Shown here: in pieces, positions 47,445 through 61,327 of the stretch
Position numbering within the stretch: position 1 is the stretch's first letter
Layout of the letters: each line of letters starts with the position of its first letter
Assembly: GCA_034670405.1 (NCBI GenBank)
Contig: JAXDDX010000035.1
Coordinates: forward strand, 1,678,501-1,742,500
Source of the DNA: Hoplostethus atlanticus
Lineage: Eukaryota; Chordata; Actinopteri; Trachichthyiformes; Trachichthyidae
Direction of reading: 5' to 3'
DNA length: 64,000 nucleotides
Notes under the pieces: model-generated
Databases searched by the model: none
The model's input: only the letters and a program-made list of their open reading frames with translations
Told to the model about the DNA's origin: nothing
Position numbers and translations under genes: made by a program

Positions 47445-50396
47445 TTCCTGATGTAGAGGGTGATGCTTTTCCTTTACGTCATCCACATAGATACACACAC
47501 ATCCACAAATCGGCGTGACAGAGGGGTGCAGCAGGAGAGAGAGGGTTTAATTGTTCCCTTGAGTATCACACAGTCAAATGGAAAGCAGAGTGCTGTAACG
47601 CATTAGATGTGCATTATATTCCCCGCCCCTCCGTTTTCACGCTCACGAGACGTTCATCCCCTCAAATATTGCATACATTGTGAAATTTCACACACTGCGT
47701 ACCACGCTTGGCTACCGTTTTTTGAAAGCGATCACCAACCGTAGCACACCTAACGGCCAGGAAGGATGAGTCTCTTTGGAAATGGTCGTTCTCTTTTTGA
47801 TGCCAACACTAGTATGGATACCTCATGTCCAATAATAGAAGAATCCCATCATTTCTAAGCTTTCCAAACCATCCATACCCTAAGACTCCTTAAGATTGAT
47901 GCCAGTACCAAAATACGTACGTGTTTTTTGACTCATATCCTTAGTGAGCATGCAGGTCGGCAGGCCCTTAGCAATCCAAACTACCTGTCACAAACTAACT
48001 ACTGTAACTAGTTTCTGTTGCTAGTTAGTTACAGTACATTGTAAGTAGCTCTGGATCATCACTTCAATTCCTAAAATGCAAATGGGAGGAAAATGATGCA
48101 TCAGAAAATCCTGGTGCTCAGCAACTCTTAGGTTTCCCATCAACTTTATTCTTTATTTATTCATCCCTCAACTGAATGGAAATATAATTGAATTATGTAT
48201 TTATTTCAAGACTTTTCATTACAAATTCGCAGCATTTTTGAGGACGAAAAGGTTATTTCTCAACTTGTGAATAATGAGAGAGCACATTATTTCGCTATTT
48301 CTCAAAATGAGTGGAATGAAAGTTTTGGAATGAAACTCGGGTTTGCCATGATATTCGAAAGACAATGCAGCAAAAGTCAGGGAGTGATTGGGAGGCAGGT
48401 ACCTATAGAGTTATACATTTGTCGTATAATGCAAATTCTGCTTTTGAGAACTACTATTTTGATTTTTTTGTATTGAAAGGGATCAGAGCTTAACCTCTTA
48501 ATGACAAAACCAATGTTTGGCTTGGATTTTAAACCAAGTTCAGTAAAAATGGTCAAACTTGGAGGTCATACTAAGTCTGGATAAGAATAGAAATGCATAC
48601 TGACAATGCATACATACGTAAAATGCATACTGACTGTGAGGCTGGTTTCCCTTCATATCTAAATTCTCAGCAGCCCTTGCGATGTCAGCTGGTGTGAATG
48701 AGACAGAGATTCACTTTGTCTGTGAGGCAAAATCCAAGTAGATAAAATAGGTAAGTGCCAGCCTGGCCATAAGTCAGCCAGTGAAGCCAGCCAGCCAGCA
48801 AAACAGCTTTTCCAGGCAGACGATAGCTCGCCAAGATACAGCACTATTTTTTTTCTGAAAACTTCTCTCTAAATTACAAAGTCAGAGGAGTAGAACCAGA
48901 GAGATTCTTTCTCCTCAGTTCTGGAGGGCCATTAACTCACAGGGGAGTGAGTAAGGCCTCTGGTGGTGGACCTGCTGTGTGTGTGTGTGTGTGTGTGTGT
49001 GTCTGTGTTTTTGGTGAGGCTCGGCTGAAGACGCCAGAGCCAATCACCAGGAGAGAATTTAGCAGCCGTTCGGCTTCCTGCTCCAGTGGGCAGATAAGGT
49101 TATAGCATTTAGATTCAGCAGCAGACACTCTGGCTTCAGACCGACAAGATCTGCAGCACAACCACTGTGAAAAACCCCAGCAGTATCAACGGCACACTGC
49201 CTTTTACTTGAGTTGTCGATACGCTAAACCAAACTTGCTGTGCAACACATATTACTTCAGTGTGGGTAGTTCCAGACCTGAGTCAAATAATATTGACAAC
49301 TTTGCAGGCACTACCTGAATTCTGATTCAGTCCTGACTTGGCAACAGAGTAGCGCAGTAATTAGGAAGGCCCAGGTTCAAGCCTCCATTACATTAAGCAT
49401 CCAGCCTGCTGAAGTCCCTAGCTTTATGGGTGCTGTGCTGTAGCGTGTGAAGGTGGGGGCGGGGGGGGGGGGGGGCAAGCAAAAAGCCACATAAGCTTCT
49501 GGCCGATGGTCTCATTTGTTACACTAAATGACTGTGTTAAGATTTATTGATGTTAACATGCTACATATAGCACCATTTTAAAGATGCACATTCAATCGCT
49601 ACATTCGATGCTACTATCCAGGGTACATGTCCTATACTCCAGAGGTGACAGGCTGTCAATGCGTGACTCTAACTCTAGATGAGTCTATAACCTGGAATGA
49701 TCCACCTCCTTGATATAGTCTTAATTCCATCAGCCGTAATCTTATTATCTGTGGTTAACAGAGCAGGGGGTGTGGTGTTGGGGGGGGTGGTGTGCAGCAA
49801 CGGGGATCTCCAAAGGGAAGATTACCTCTGAATTATCCACTCAGAATAGGGCACGGTCACCTATCATAAGTCAGGGGTGTTAATTGATCCGATCGGATTG
49901 TCCCTCCAGTGACGCTTGCCGCTCCCACCGCCAGTTGATTATCGGGAAACGGAGACACACCGCGCCGCGCGGCCGGTGGATGGTAGAGATGGAGCTAGTG
50001 CAGCCCCGCCGGCGTGTTGCTGTACTGTGTTTCCACGGCGTAGCGGCATGCTTCAGGAGAGACCGACCTCCGTAAAATGGAGGACAGCGGATGGTTCTGA
50101 GGTGCTGTGTGGTATTGTGGATACCAGGGTTGGGGTTCGTTCAGTCCGTTCAAAGTGTAAACGGCAGTGGCTACTCACTTGGTAATAAAAGAGCATTCAT
50201 TGATGAATTTAACTTGAGGTGGATATTTATCATCTTGTCAGCTTGTTTCCTCTGACAAAGAGATGAATTGGCTATTTTTCATTTCATTTATTGTTATTAA
50301 TTAATTTAACTTAACATTATGTTAAAGGACACGTGTGAAGACGCATGTGAAAGGCCTTATAGCATGAACAAACGTGCATATATACAGATGTTGAAC

Positions 50397-50437
<41 letters not shown>

Positions 50438-52630
50438 GACTAATGATGGAGAAAGGAAGTTTGTTAATCCAGACCTGGCCCTTCTGTGTGAATGCCCTCT
50501 TCTCGATTCCTCTCTTCTCTAGCTCAAAGGATTGTGGGTGATTAAAAGCTCTCCGTGTCAGGGAAGTAAACTTCTCAGGCCATATTCCTTCCTTCGTGAT
50601 TAAGACTGCCTTTTTGGTTTTCTGCTATCTTTTTTTCTTTCTTTCTGCCTTTCTCTCTCACTTTTGTTCTTTTTTCCATTCAATCTCTCACAGTGTCATG
50701 TATCCCCCTATCTCCTGTCTCTCGTCTCCACCATCCATTTCCTTTCTATTTTCTCTGCTCCTTCCTTTGTCCTCTACAGTGTCTGTGTTGCTCCCTGGTT
50801 TCTGCCCTCATTGCACCATTCCATTTCTCACCATAATTACACAAAATGTCTCCAATCTATTTAAATCCCATCTCTAGTAGGGCTGCAACAAACGATTATT
50901 TTGATAATTGATTAATCTGATGATTATTATATAGCTGATGAATCAGCTTTATACGCACATTACTCACTTGTAATTGAGAGGGGTTTCAACAAATGATACA
51001 TTTCAGTTCAGTACTCAAACGTTTGTTCAAAATAATGAGAAAAGAACAACTTTGAGTTGGTTGTGCCAACTTGTTTGGCACATTTAGTCTTTCTTCCCTC
51101 TTTTACAGAAAGCTGTGAAAGATACAATGTTTGAGGGTTTACTGAACTGACATTTCTATTTCTTATTTTTCTCAATTTCTTAGTTACATTTTTTTCTTTG
51201 AAAGAAGCTACTATACTATATACTATACTATACTATTTTACAGTACACCACTGCACACTATATATACACTACTACACACACACAAAATTCAATATTGCCT
51301 GTCTTTTATATTATAATTATATTATTATACACAATAAATCATCTCCAAATGAAGTAAACTCACCAGCCACACAGCTGTGGTTTGACAGTCAACAGAATTT
51401 GATTTTGAACAAACATAAGCCTTCATATTTGTTAGTAATTACATCTGTGCAGCATTTGCTCCTTGAACATTTCTCCAGCACAGCCAGCCTTACATACTAA
51501 GCCTGAACAGCTTCTGATTAGAACAATGAATAAAGTACCAGAGACGTGCATTCAGGCTGTTATGTCAGGCTAGAGCCACAAGCTGCTCCCGGTTGGGCTA
51601 AAAACAATTTATTTAGGAAGTGGTCCATGACATAATAGGATCATGGATCTGATGGGGAAATTTAGAAAACAAAACAAAAACTGACATACATGTACATAGA
51701 GTAACAAGTGCATGGAGGATTGCAGGAGGATTTAGTTTCCCAAGACCAAAAGTGACTGGAAAAAAAGGAAATAGACATAAGGACTCATACTACAATACAT
51801 CAAATAAACAAAGAAACAAAGGGATGAGAAAACAATAGCTTTTAAATCATGATTTTAACTCAATAGCAGAAATAAAACTTTAAGTGCAGCTCCTCACAGC
51901 TCCTCTGTAGCAGGACATGATGATAACAGGTTGAACCAGATGGCCCAGTCCAGGTCAACATAGAGGGTTCGTCACTTTTAGAGCTCTATTTCAATATTTT
52001 ATATGATGCACAGACACAGCCGATAATCGTCAGTTCAGGAAGGTAGGGAAAGGGATTTTAAATGCACATTGTCACAATAACAAAGCTGTTTATAGCAGCT
52101 CCAGAAGAAACGTAAGCACGATAGAAACTGGAAAAAAACTTTATTGCTACTACTACTGCACTTTACCCAACTTTATTTTCAGATGGCAGCTAGTGCTCCT
52201 TGAGAGCTCTGCAGTGCACAACAATGGTCTTTCTAAGGATGTCTTCTTCACATACAGTAACTATGCTACTGCAATGCTACGGTAACATTTACACTTAGCA
52301 TGATGATGCTCTGCCAGCCATGTAGCATGCCTGTCGATCTGCCGTGAAAAACATTACAACATTATCAGAATTTCCTGGTGTTCCCGCACTTTGTTGTGCT
52401 TTGATGTTTTTTTGAATGCTCACTTTGTAGGCTCACCTTTGGAACTGTTACGTCTGTTAGACATTTTCCAAATACAAAGAAAAAGTGAGAGAGGACGTAG
52501 GCTTGAGTATTTCCAATGAATGTCAATGAATGAGCCCTAAGCTCTAGTATTGAGAGAAACAAATTCCAATTGCCACATTCATAAAAGAGATATTTCATTT
52601 TCATGTGCATATTCATTTTTTTTCATTCCA
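45251..52630. other. Noncoding stretch with short repeats
   Basis: Contains a C/T-rich block at 46270-46600 with a 26-bp direct repeat, (CT)n at 47399-47442 and (GT)n at 48974-49002. A G-run lies at 49456-49475. There is a CpG-rich island at 49890-50090, (CA)n at 50400-50435 and a TAGGGCTGCAAC-type hAT terminus at 50878-50960. An ACTAT run lies at 51209-51238. No supported exon. Confidence 0.45.
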
Positions 52631-52639
52631 TCCCCTCAT

Positions 52640-53045
52640 GAACACCACTCTCGTTAAGTGTTTTTCTTATTGTGGACTCTCTTTGCTGGACACCCGCTGC
52701 TAGAGAGAGCAGCAATGGCACTGAATTTTCTCCATTTGTAGCCAATCTGACTGTAGACTGATGGAGGCCCAAGTCTTTAGAAATGCTTTTGTGGTCTTAT
52801 GAGCCTCAACAACTCTTCTCTGGAGCTCCTGTGACATTTCTTTTGACCGGGGCATATTCCACTTCAACAGATGTCTTCTTTTTGAAGAGCAGACTCTGTT
52901 GGTAACCAAACTTTGTGGGGTTTTTGTATGACAGGACTCCTCTAACCCACACCTGAATGTCGTATCCTTGGTTGGAACACCTGACTACAATTACCCCCTT
53001 TCATAGAAGTCATTATCCATCTTAGGCTGTTAATGCTTGAACAAT
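52640..53045 (-). mobile_element. Tc1/mariner-like 5' fragment
   Basis: On the minus strand a worn transposase start can be read from 52855: MPRSKEMSQELQRRVVEAHK, then KTWASISLQSDW-like sequence before 52700. This is the first helix-turn-helix of a Tc1-type transposase, with a frame disturbance after the HKTT. About 150 bp of upstream noncoding sequence precedes it. The DDE catalytic domain is missing, so it is a dead fragment. Confidence 0.7.
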
Positions 53046-53865
53046 ATGTTCAATAAAAACATGTAGGCTGCGTTTTGCCATTTTGGTGTCGACCACCATT
53101 TTTGTCAGCCTCATCTTATCCCGTGACTCAAGTAGCTGGGTGGTACCATATTTGCCCTCTGTCAATACAACACTCAGTGGCAAGCCTTTCACCATCCATT
53201 CAACACCAGCCAATTTTCTGGAAGCAGTTTTAAGAGCTGCTGAGTTTCTGTCAAATTATCAACATCGTCTGGCAACGTAGCCATGCCTCTGCAGCCTGAA
53301 ATCCTCGGCATCATATATTGGTGGGGAAAATAGCTTGTTGTACTCTAACAGGCCTAAATGGAGAACATGGTGTACCCCCCCGGAGAACAGTGGAGTATTT
53401 TCTGTGAAAATGTCAGCTTACTGCTGAGTAGCTTATAGACGCACTGTTGCAGAACAGACAGAAATAGAAACAAAGGTCAACGTGGCATAAAATTGACATC
53501 AAATTGCTTAATGTGGGAACAGTAATGAGGTAACCTTTCATGGGGCACGCGTATCTTCTGTGTGGTTTTAAGCATATAAAACATATGAAGGAGTATTGAG
53601 TATTAAAGGTCCCATATTATGGAAAACGGTTTATTCCTGGCGCTTATACATGTTCCACAGGAAATTACTTCCCTAAGCAGCTGAGAAAATTTGAAATCTG
53701 GAAGTCAACCCGTTTTTCTGTATTTTCCTTTTTCCCAAAACAGTGCCAAAGATAGGAGAAAAACAGCCCACCCCTTTCAGAGCATGCCCACGCCCAGGTG
53801 AACAACCAATCCCATTTACGTCGTCGCAAAATGCAGCTCTCAGCAGCGCCGCAAGCCGTTGCTTA

Positions 53866-54113
53866 TGGTGCATTCCATTGTACTCGGAAATCGATAATTC
53901 CGAGTCGGTATTCCTAACTTCCAATCTAAATGTGTTCCAGTGCATCTGCTCGGGAAAACATAATCGCCCGCAGCAAACTCATGTTTGTATGGCAAGTCTC
54001 AGAATGTTACAAGCATCTAAACTCAACATCAACTACTACAGCGCCATTAGTGAAGAGAATCGGCACATATCACATTCGGACGCCGTTTTTTCCGAGTACA
54101 CTGGAATGCACCA
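53866..54113. mobile_element. 248-bp MITE in the left foldback arm
   Basis: Ends TGGTGCATTCCATTGTACTC and GAGTACACTGGAATGCACCA are inverted repeats. Both sides carry TTA (53863-53865 and 54114-54116), a 3-bp duplication typical of PIF/Harbinger elements. Confidence 0.7.
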
Positions 54114-55111
54114 TTACTTTGCGACGACTGAAGCTAAAACAACATATCAGGAGATATATCAACTCTCCAGTTATTATTTTGTAGGATGCAGGCAGCAACA
54201 TAGATCCCTGCACAGTCTCCCAACACGCGGAAATGCCAGGACAGAGTGGATTAATTTTATTTTTAACGGCAACGGCTACAGTTTTTTCTGTGTGTGATGA
54301 TCAGTCCTCAGACTGCTTGAGCAACGGCAGGATTAGCATCTAAATTGAAGCTTAAAGATGGAGCAATTCATAAGGTACGTGACCCATCTGCAAAATTGGA
54401 ATCTGTAAGTGTCACCATGTTTTGATTTAATTTACCAAATTAGTCTGGTTAGTATATTCGACTGCTGGTTAGCTAACGAGCTAGCGGGGCTAGCCACGGG
54501 CTTGTTGGGTGTGGAAGAAGTAAGAAAACTAAAGCTGGAGTCATTAAAAGTAAAGTAAAGTAAAAGTAAAGTTATTGGTTGGAGTCAGGACTCATCTTAA
54601 AGTTATTTGTTGGGACCAGTGTCTGTTTTATAAGTCTGTCGAACGTGTCAGGCTTGGTAAACTTTAGCCACCATTAGTACAATCGCGTTTGGTTGTTTGG
54701 CTGCGCTGTTTGGATGCAAATAGATTGCATCCAATAATATATTGGTTAACTAGCTCAACAAAATTGTCAATCCTAGCTTGTCTGCAAGTTGTATTCAATA
54801 AGCTTATGGACATGAGCCATAAACAGACCGGCTACAGCAGAGAGTGTCGCTCACACATCCACATCCACAAACACAAACACAAGGCACGAAAGTACAATAT
54901 TACACAGAATTGTTATCAGTGAGAAACTAAGTGGAACCGCCTCAGCTGCCTCTTCCCATTCTGGGTCAGACTCCGCCTCAAACATGTACGGTCTCAGTGT
55001 TGGTTCTGGAGCGGCCGCCATGGTTATGGTAGATTTCTGCATCAAGCTTATTTGTTTACCTTGAGCAGCATGAGCGCTCTGCTCTCCGCCTCCGCCAGGC
55101 CATTGCGTGTA

Positions 55112-55205
55112 GGTTGTATGTAATGAGCACTGCTCTGATTGGCCGCCTCACGCCGTGAGTGAGGCGTGAGGCGGCCAATCAGAGCAGTGCTCATTACATA
55201 CAACC
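55112..55205. repeat. Perfect 43-bp-arm hairpin in the foldback spacer
   Basis: 55112-55154 and 55163-55205 are perfect reverse complements, separated by an 8-nt loop GTGAGTGA (55155-55162). The pairing continues outward with one mismatch. The arms contain ATTGGCCGCC/GGCGGCCAAT-type sequence. Confidence 0.9.
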
Positions 55206-55852
55206 TCCACGCCCTCAAAACAGCCTGTTCTTTACAATGGAGAAAATGAGAGACTGAAACACACACCACAGAAGCTGGTTTTAGGAATTTTTTTTATATA
55301 GACTTCACAAACGTCTTGTAAAGACCCCCAGGAACAGTTTAAATAGCCCAAAATGAGTACAATACCCCCCCAAGTCCTGACTCCAACCAATAACTTTACT
55401 TTTACTTTACTTTACTTTTAATGACTCCAGCTTTAGTTTTCTTACTTCTTCCACGCCCAACAAGCCCGTGGCTAGCCCCGCTAGCTCGTTAGCTAACCAG
55501 CAGTCGAATATACTAACCAGACTAATTTGGTAAATTAAATCAAAACATGGTGACACTTACAGATTCCAATTTTGCAGATGGGTCACGTACCTTATGAATT
55601 GCTCCATCTTTAAGCTTCAATTTAGATGATAATCCTACCGTTGCTCAAGCAGTCTGAGGACTGATCATCACACACAGAAAAAACTGTAGACGTTGCCGTT
55701 AAAAATAAAATTATTCCGCTCTGTCCTGCATTTTCGCGTGTTGGGAGACTGTGCAGGGATCTATGTTGCTGCCTGCATCCTACAAAATAATAACTGGAGA
55801 GTTGATATATCGCCGTAGATATGTTGTTTTAGCTTCACTCGTCGCAAAGTAA

Positions 55853-56100
55853 TGGTGCATTCCAGTGTACTCGGAAAAAACGGCGTCCGAATGTGATATG
55901 CGCCGATTCTCTTCACTAATGGCGCTGTAGTAGTTGATGTTGAGTTTAGATACTTGTAACATTCTGAGACTTGCCATACAAACATGAGTTTTCTGCGGGC
56001 GATTATGTTTTCCCGAGCAGATGCACTGGAACACATTTAGATTGGAAGTTAGGAATACCAACTCGGAATTATCGATTTCCGAGTACAATGGAATGCACCA
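55853..56100. mobile_element. 248-bp MITE in the right foldback arm
   Basis: This is the inverted counterpart of 53866-54113, with the same length and the same TAA/TTA flanks. Confidence 0.7.
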
Positions 56101-56409
56101 TAAGCAACGGCTTGCGGCGCTGCTGAGAGCTGCATTTTGAGACGACGTAAATGGGATTGGTTGTTCACCTGGGCGTGGGCATGCTCTGAGAGGGGCTGGA
56201 TTAGCGCTCGTTATGACGTCCAAAGGGGCTACTTTCTGAAACGGCCTGTTTTTCTCCTATCTTTGACACCGTTTTTGGAAAAAGGAAATTACAGAAAAAC
56301 GGGTTGACTTCCAGATTTCAAATTTTCTCAGCTGCTTAGGTAAATGATGTCCTGTGGAACATGTATAAGCGCCAGGAATAAGCCGTTTTCCATAATATGG
56401 GACCTTTAA

Positions 56410-57717
56410 TGTTTTTGAGATTTGTCAGAAGGCCACATTTCATCAATCTAATCAAATTGTGTACCTGCTCAGTCTGCACGGGCAACAACAACAAAAGAAG
56501 CTAAATGGCATTTACATCTGTAGTATGATGTATTGGCCACTTTTCCTTAGTTCGGGTCGCGCAACATTTCGTATCATAATCACTGACCTGTTTGTGCATG
56601 CCCCATAAGTTTGAACACCTGCACAGGAGCAGTGCAGATAAACGACGGCCTTTTTAAAGCTCACTGGATCTGGACCTCGTATCCTCTTGCCCGTCATGAG
56701 AAATAGTGCGTTACAAACCAGGCAGGGAGATCACACCTGGCCGCTGAATGTGTACTGTTGGATACATCTGCGTTTATATATTTAACGTCAGTTTTTTGAT
56801 ATTGCATATAAAAAGTTGCATTCCCAAATGCTGCATAGCTAGTATCGGGAAGACAAAGGAGCAGCAGAAATTCAGGACTTGGAACTTCTACAAAGGGGGG
56901 ATATTGTTTCACTTGTGGAAGTTGCCATTGCAGTCGATTTCCATAAAATTATCCAATATGGCTGCCAGCTCCCCTGCTAAAGCTAATCCCTCTGATCGTG
57001 TTTCTGTGAAGCCTGAACTAAACATTGATTTGTATTACACTGGATGAATTGGCCCCTTCCCATCTCAGTCAAGTGTCTCCTCTCTGACGTAAATAGATGT
57101 TCTGTGCTCTAAAGTAGCTTATATGATCAGCCTACAAAACCCTTCGGTACGTAGCTCCTCGGAGGGGATTGGCTGCAGCACCTCGGTGTTCTTGACATCT
57201 TGTACAGCCTGCTGATCCACAAAGGGCTACTTTTGTGGTTCTCATAATGGAAACCTACTGTTAATCCCTCAAATTAGGGCTGGGCGATACAGTATACTCT
57301 ATTATAAGGAATAGTTGTAAAGAAATGCATTTTTACAGCACTGCCATGATATATTTTTTTTATATTTTTGAGGATACAAATAGTTGAAATTAAAAAACAA
57401 ACAATTGAGAAGTGTGTGTGGTATCCTAGAGTCATGTGCTTTTCATTAAGTTAATTGTATTACATTTACTTAAAAAAACTAGTACCCCCCCAATATAGTT
57501 ACACCAGTCAAAAACATCATTAAAAGATATTTTGGCCAAATTGCTCAGTGCTGTTTGTATTCTACTTATTTGTTATGAGTCTTATCCCCAGAGGATACTG
57601 GCCCCAATACGGGATCCACTCTGGCCTGGCCTGGTGTGTATTGTGGGTAGTCCAGATGCAGAGCCATGTATGGAAATGAGCCCTCATTAGTTTCTCTTCT
57701 CATCGAGGTTGATGTTC

Positions 57718-57751
<34 letters not shown>

Positions 57752-58313
57752 TTCGCTCCCTTTTTCTCTCTCTCTGTCTTTTTTCTTTGGGGGGGGGGGG
57801 AAACTGGGTCAAATCGTGCAATGTTTTCTCCTCCTCAGTGGCTGAAATGGAATAAATAGAAAACGAGGACGAATGAACGCGGTGTTGGGTGGACGGATGG
57901 GAAATGGACGGAAAAGCAACGCCGGGCTTGGTCATCCCTTTTTGTAATACGCACAACTAGATACACACACACACACACACAGCACACGTGCACATATCAC
58001 AGCTACAGTAGCACTCAATCCCAAAGCACTTCAAACATATCTTTCCACTCCCGGTATGTCCCATCCACTGCTATGTGCCTTTTTTTCTCTCCCTTACAAG
58101 ATTCACCTCGCTGCAGCCTTTTCTCCCCGCTATGTCTTTATCTGTAACATTTCAGGGGATTCAGCTCGGACCGCCTGCCGCCATAGCTCAATAGTTCTGT
58201 CAGGTTCACCCCCACAACCCCCCTCACCACCCCACACACACACACACACACACAAGGGTTGATACACATGCTACAGTATTCCATACGCATGTTCGCAGAA
58301 ACACTTGCAAGGC

Positions 58314-58344
<31 letters not shown>

Positions 58345-61233
58345 GCTTTCACATACACACACACAGCATCTAGAGCATGTTGATGACCTCGGTGTTTGCC
58401 TTCATTGTTATTTCTGAGAGCCAGCGGCTGCCATGGAGGGATTAGGCGATTAGAAAGACAGCGTTTTGAGATTGGCCGGCGGGCCCCATCAGATAAAACA
58501 TGTTTAGAGCAAACAAAGGAACATCGCCGGACCGCTTTGATCTCCTTGCTCTTCCTGTCAAAAGAGCAACGATGGATCTCTCTCTCACGTCTTCAGAAGC
58601 TTCTCTCACACTCAAAGCCTCGTCAGATGTCGGGGGCCGGTTCCTCAGGACCGACCACGCTATTCTCAGATTAATTACTTGACAACCTCCGGAGGGGCCC
58701 GCAGGTTCTGCCAGCGTGGCAGGTTGCAACGCTTAACAATGTTCTGACACCCATAAGCCAGTGTACAGGACGCTCTGCTCTGACGAACTGTTATGTGATG
58801 CTGTTACATTACATAAAAGTATCACATCAGGTAGAGCTAACAAGGACAAATTAGCAGGTTTCAAACGAATTGTGTTAATTGTGTTAATTGCTTTTTGCTC
58901 CTCTCTTTCCCTCCATCATTCCTTGTCTTCCCGCTCATACTCCATCATGACAGTCAGGGTGGCAGTCAGTTCTTTCACTTTGCGGCTCGGTCGGGATGCA
59001 GAATCCGCCTTTTCGCGCGCGCGAGAGAGAAAGCCGTGATTAGATTTATTTGTGAAGGACGAATTTCACAAAGCGGGTCGATTCAATAAAGTGAATTTAC
59101 ACAGTGGGTGCAAACTTGATATTCAATTTGGTGGAGCCAGGTAAACTGACAGGGAGCAGTAGAGGGAATCCACCCAGCTCATCCTGACTAAGACCCGTTA
59201 TGGTCCGCAGCCCACTGGAGACCGAGACGAAGATCAAACAAGGTTACCATATAATTTCTTCTAGCCCATCCAACAAATAAACTGATAACCTGTCATCGCA
59301 AACTCATTTTTGAACAGACTCGATGTATATTGTCCTACTTATATTGTATTGATGAGTGTTTGTGTGTGTGTGTGTCCCCAGGCTTGCTCTAGGAGGTTAT
59401 TAGACCCGAGCAGAGCCTGATCAGATTCACAGTCAAGAGAGAGAAAATAAGACACGAGGGAAATCTCACCGAGCCGAAACTCATCAGGAGAAGCGGTTCG
59501 GTATTGTACTACCAACCGCACTCTCAAATTGTTTCACTGCAATAACACCGCGTGCACATCGGCCTCACATTATGTTTATGTAAGGCATTTTAATGTTTGC
59601 ATGTTTCATTCCCAAAATGGCTCAGACACCGAATCAAAATGCATTATTTATCTCAGCGCGGCTTCAATTACATTCATTGCAGTCATCATCCAATAAAGTT
59701 TGTGTGTGAACGCTATTTTTGGCTGTTGATTAGAACCTGCGTCACATCGTTCCAATAACACACAAAAAACCGTGTGTGCGTGAAAACCAACACGAACCTG
59801 TTGTTTGATGATGGTGGCGTTGATGTGTCAGACATGAACGCGTATCTGGCTGAGCTTTTTTGACACAGATGAAAGCCCGCGTGCTGAAAAATTTAAGCGA
59901 AAGTGCCTTCTGTTACACAAAATAAGTTTTTCCGTTTCAGAATGTTATATGGGATTCGGAGAGGATGTTACGGATGCTGTTTCATTTTCAAAAAACGCCA
60001 AAAGCCTCATCTAGCCGTACCCTTTTCAGAAATGACTTACATGAAACCACATTTACAAACTTCCTGAGAGTTTTGTTTCTTTTCTAGTTTTGTCTCTTTT
60101 GTTGTGGGTGTACACACACACACACACACACACACACACTTTATCCTCTAATGTTGCTTGGTTCAAACAGGGATCCCTTATTGTATTCAGGTTGCTCCAC
60201 TTGAGGTCCTCCTCTGTCTGGGGCTGTGTGTGCAGGCTACTGGACGGACACGGTGAAGTGCTGCATGCCCTTGTCTACTCCTGGTGCTCAGACAGACCAT
60301 AATGATCTGGCCGGAGTCCAAGACGGCACAAACACACGAGGAGACAAGACTGTGTTGCTGATACTGTGGTTTGGAAGTGGTTTGTCCTCTCGCTTTTATC
60401 TCCTCCCGTATCAATCCAAGCTCCTTGATCCGCTTGATCCGCAGCGGGAGAATCGGTTTGAGTTTCACCTTTGCCTGATCAGTATTTATTTAGTTCGCTA
60501 CAGTGTGTGTCGATACGTTATCACATGGTGTGCGATTTAGCGGACAGGACATTCTAGCTTAGCATCGTCTCAAAAGCACTGGAACGCTAAATCCCGGACA
60601 CACTGAAGCGAGACCGCGATCGTGCTTCTATCTTTCCGTTTCTCATCTCTCCTTTTTTCCTGCTGGCCGTCCATCTACCCCTTGTATCTCTTCATTGCCA
60701 ACTCCCTCCCTCCCTTCCTCCCCCTGTTCCCTCTCTTAGCCCCCCTCCTACTGACACAAGGTCACAGGAGGTTACAGGAGGCCCTACTCAGACACATAAT
60801 TAAATTTCTTTTGACCATGGCTTGTCATCATCAAAAGTATTTGGACTGTGTGAGTTGTTCTGCCCTTGACTGGGTCACTCAGGTCAGTATGACCTTAACG
60901 AGGCTCTATTTAGTAAAACGTTACTCAACAAAGAGCCTCCCATTCCTGCTGCCGCTTAGAGACCCGGCTTTACGTTTGTGACGTTTAAATGAGACCCAAG
61001 TCGGACTCGTGAAAACGTACGTTGTTACAAAACTGTCCTTTCAAAGCAGATCAGTCGCTAGGAGCCTCTGAGAAAAACATTTGACAAACAAACACACGAG
61101 ACTGCACATGCATGTTCACACTTGAATGCACAGTCACACGTAATCAAGCACAGATAACTACAACTTCAAGAGAATCTCTGACTCACCCATGTCTGCATTC
61201 AGGCATAAAGCCTCTTATTTGTCAGTATTCCCA
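56410..61233. other. Noncoding stretch with microsatellites
   Basis: A hAT-type terminus TAGGGCTGGGCGATAC lies at 57275-57290, (CT)n at 57716-57769 and (AC)n at 57963-57981, 58314-58342 and 60112-60139. I see no exon. Confidence 0.45.

Positions 61234-61323
<90 letters not shown>
61234..61323. repeat. (CT)n microsatellite
   Basis: About 90 bp of CT with one GC interruption near 61270. Confidence 0.95.

Positions 61324-61327
<4 letters not shown>

Larger units (their letters stand above)
53607..56405. mobile_element. 2.8-kb foldback element flanked by TTAA
   Basis: The element is delimited by TTAA at 53603-53606 and 56406-56409 and by termini AGGTCCCATATTATGGAAAA and its exact reverse complement. 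A left arm (53607-54592) and a right arm (55373-56405) are inverted copies with only scattered differences and a right-arm extra segment of about 45 bp near 56200-56245. The spacer (54593-55372) is not repeated. TTAA suggests a piggyBac-type (or Kolobok-type) origin. No transposase can be read, and frames such as 53743-54297 and 55780-56223 are the same arm sequence seen twice. Confidence 0.8.

Noticed and set aside
53743..54297. 184-codon frame, with a near-identical one at 55780-56223 on the other strand
   Set aside because: The match only reflects the inverted arms of the foldback element; the frame crosses the nested MITE and has no known motif.
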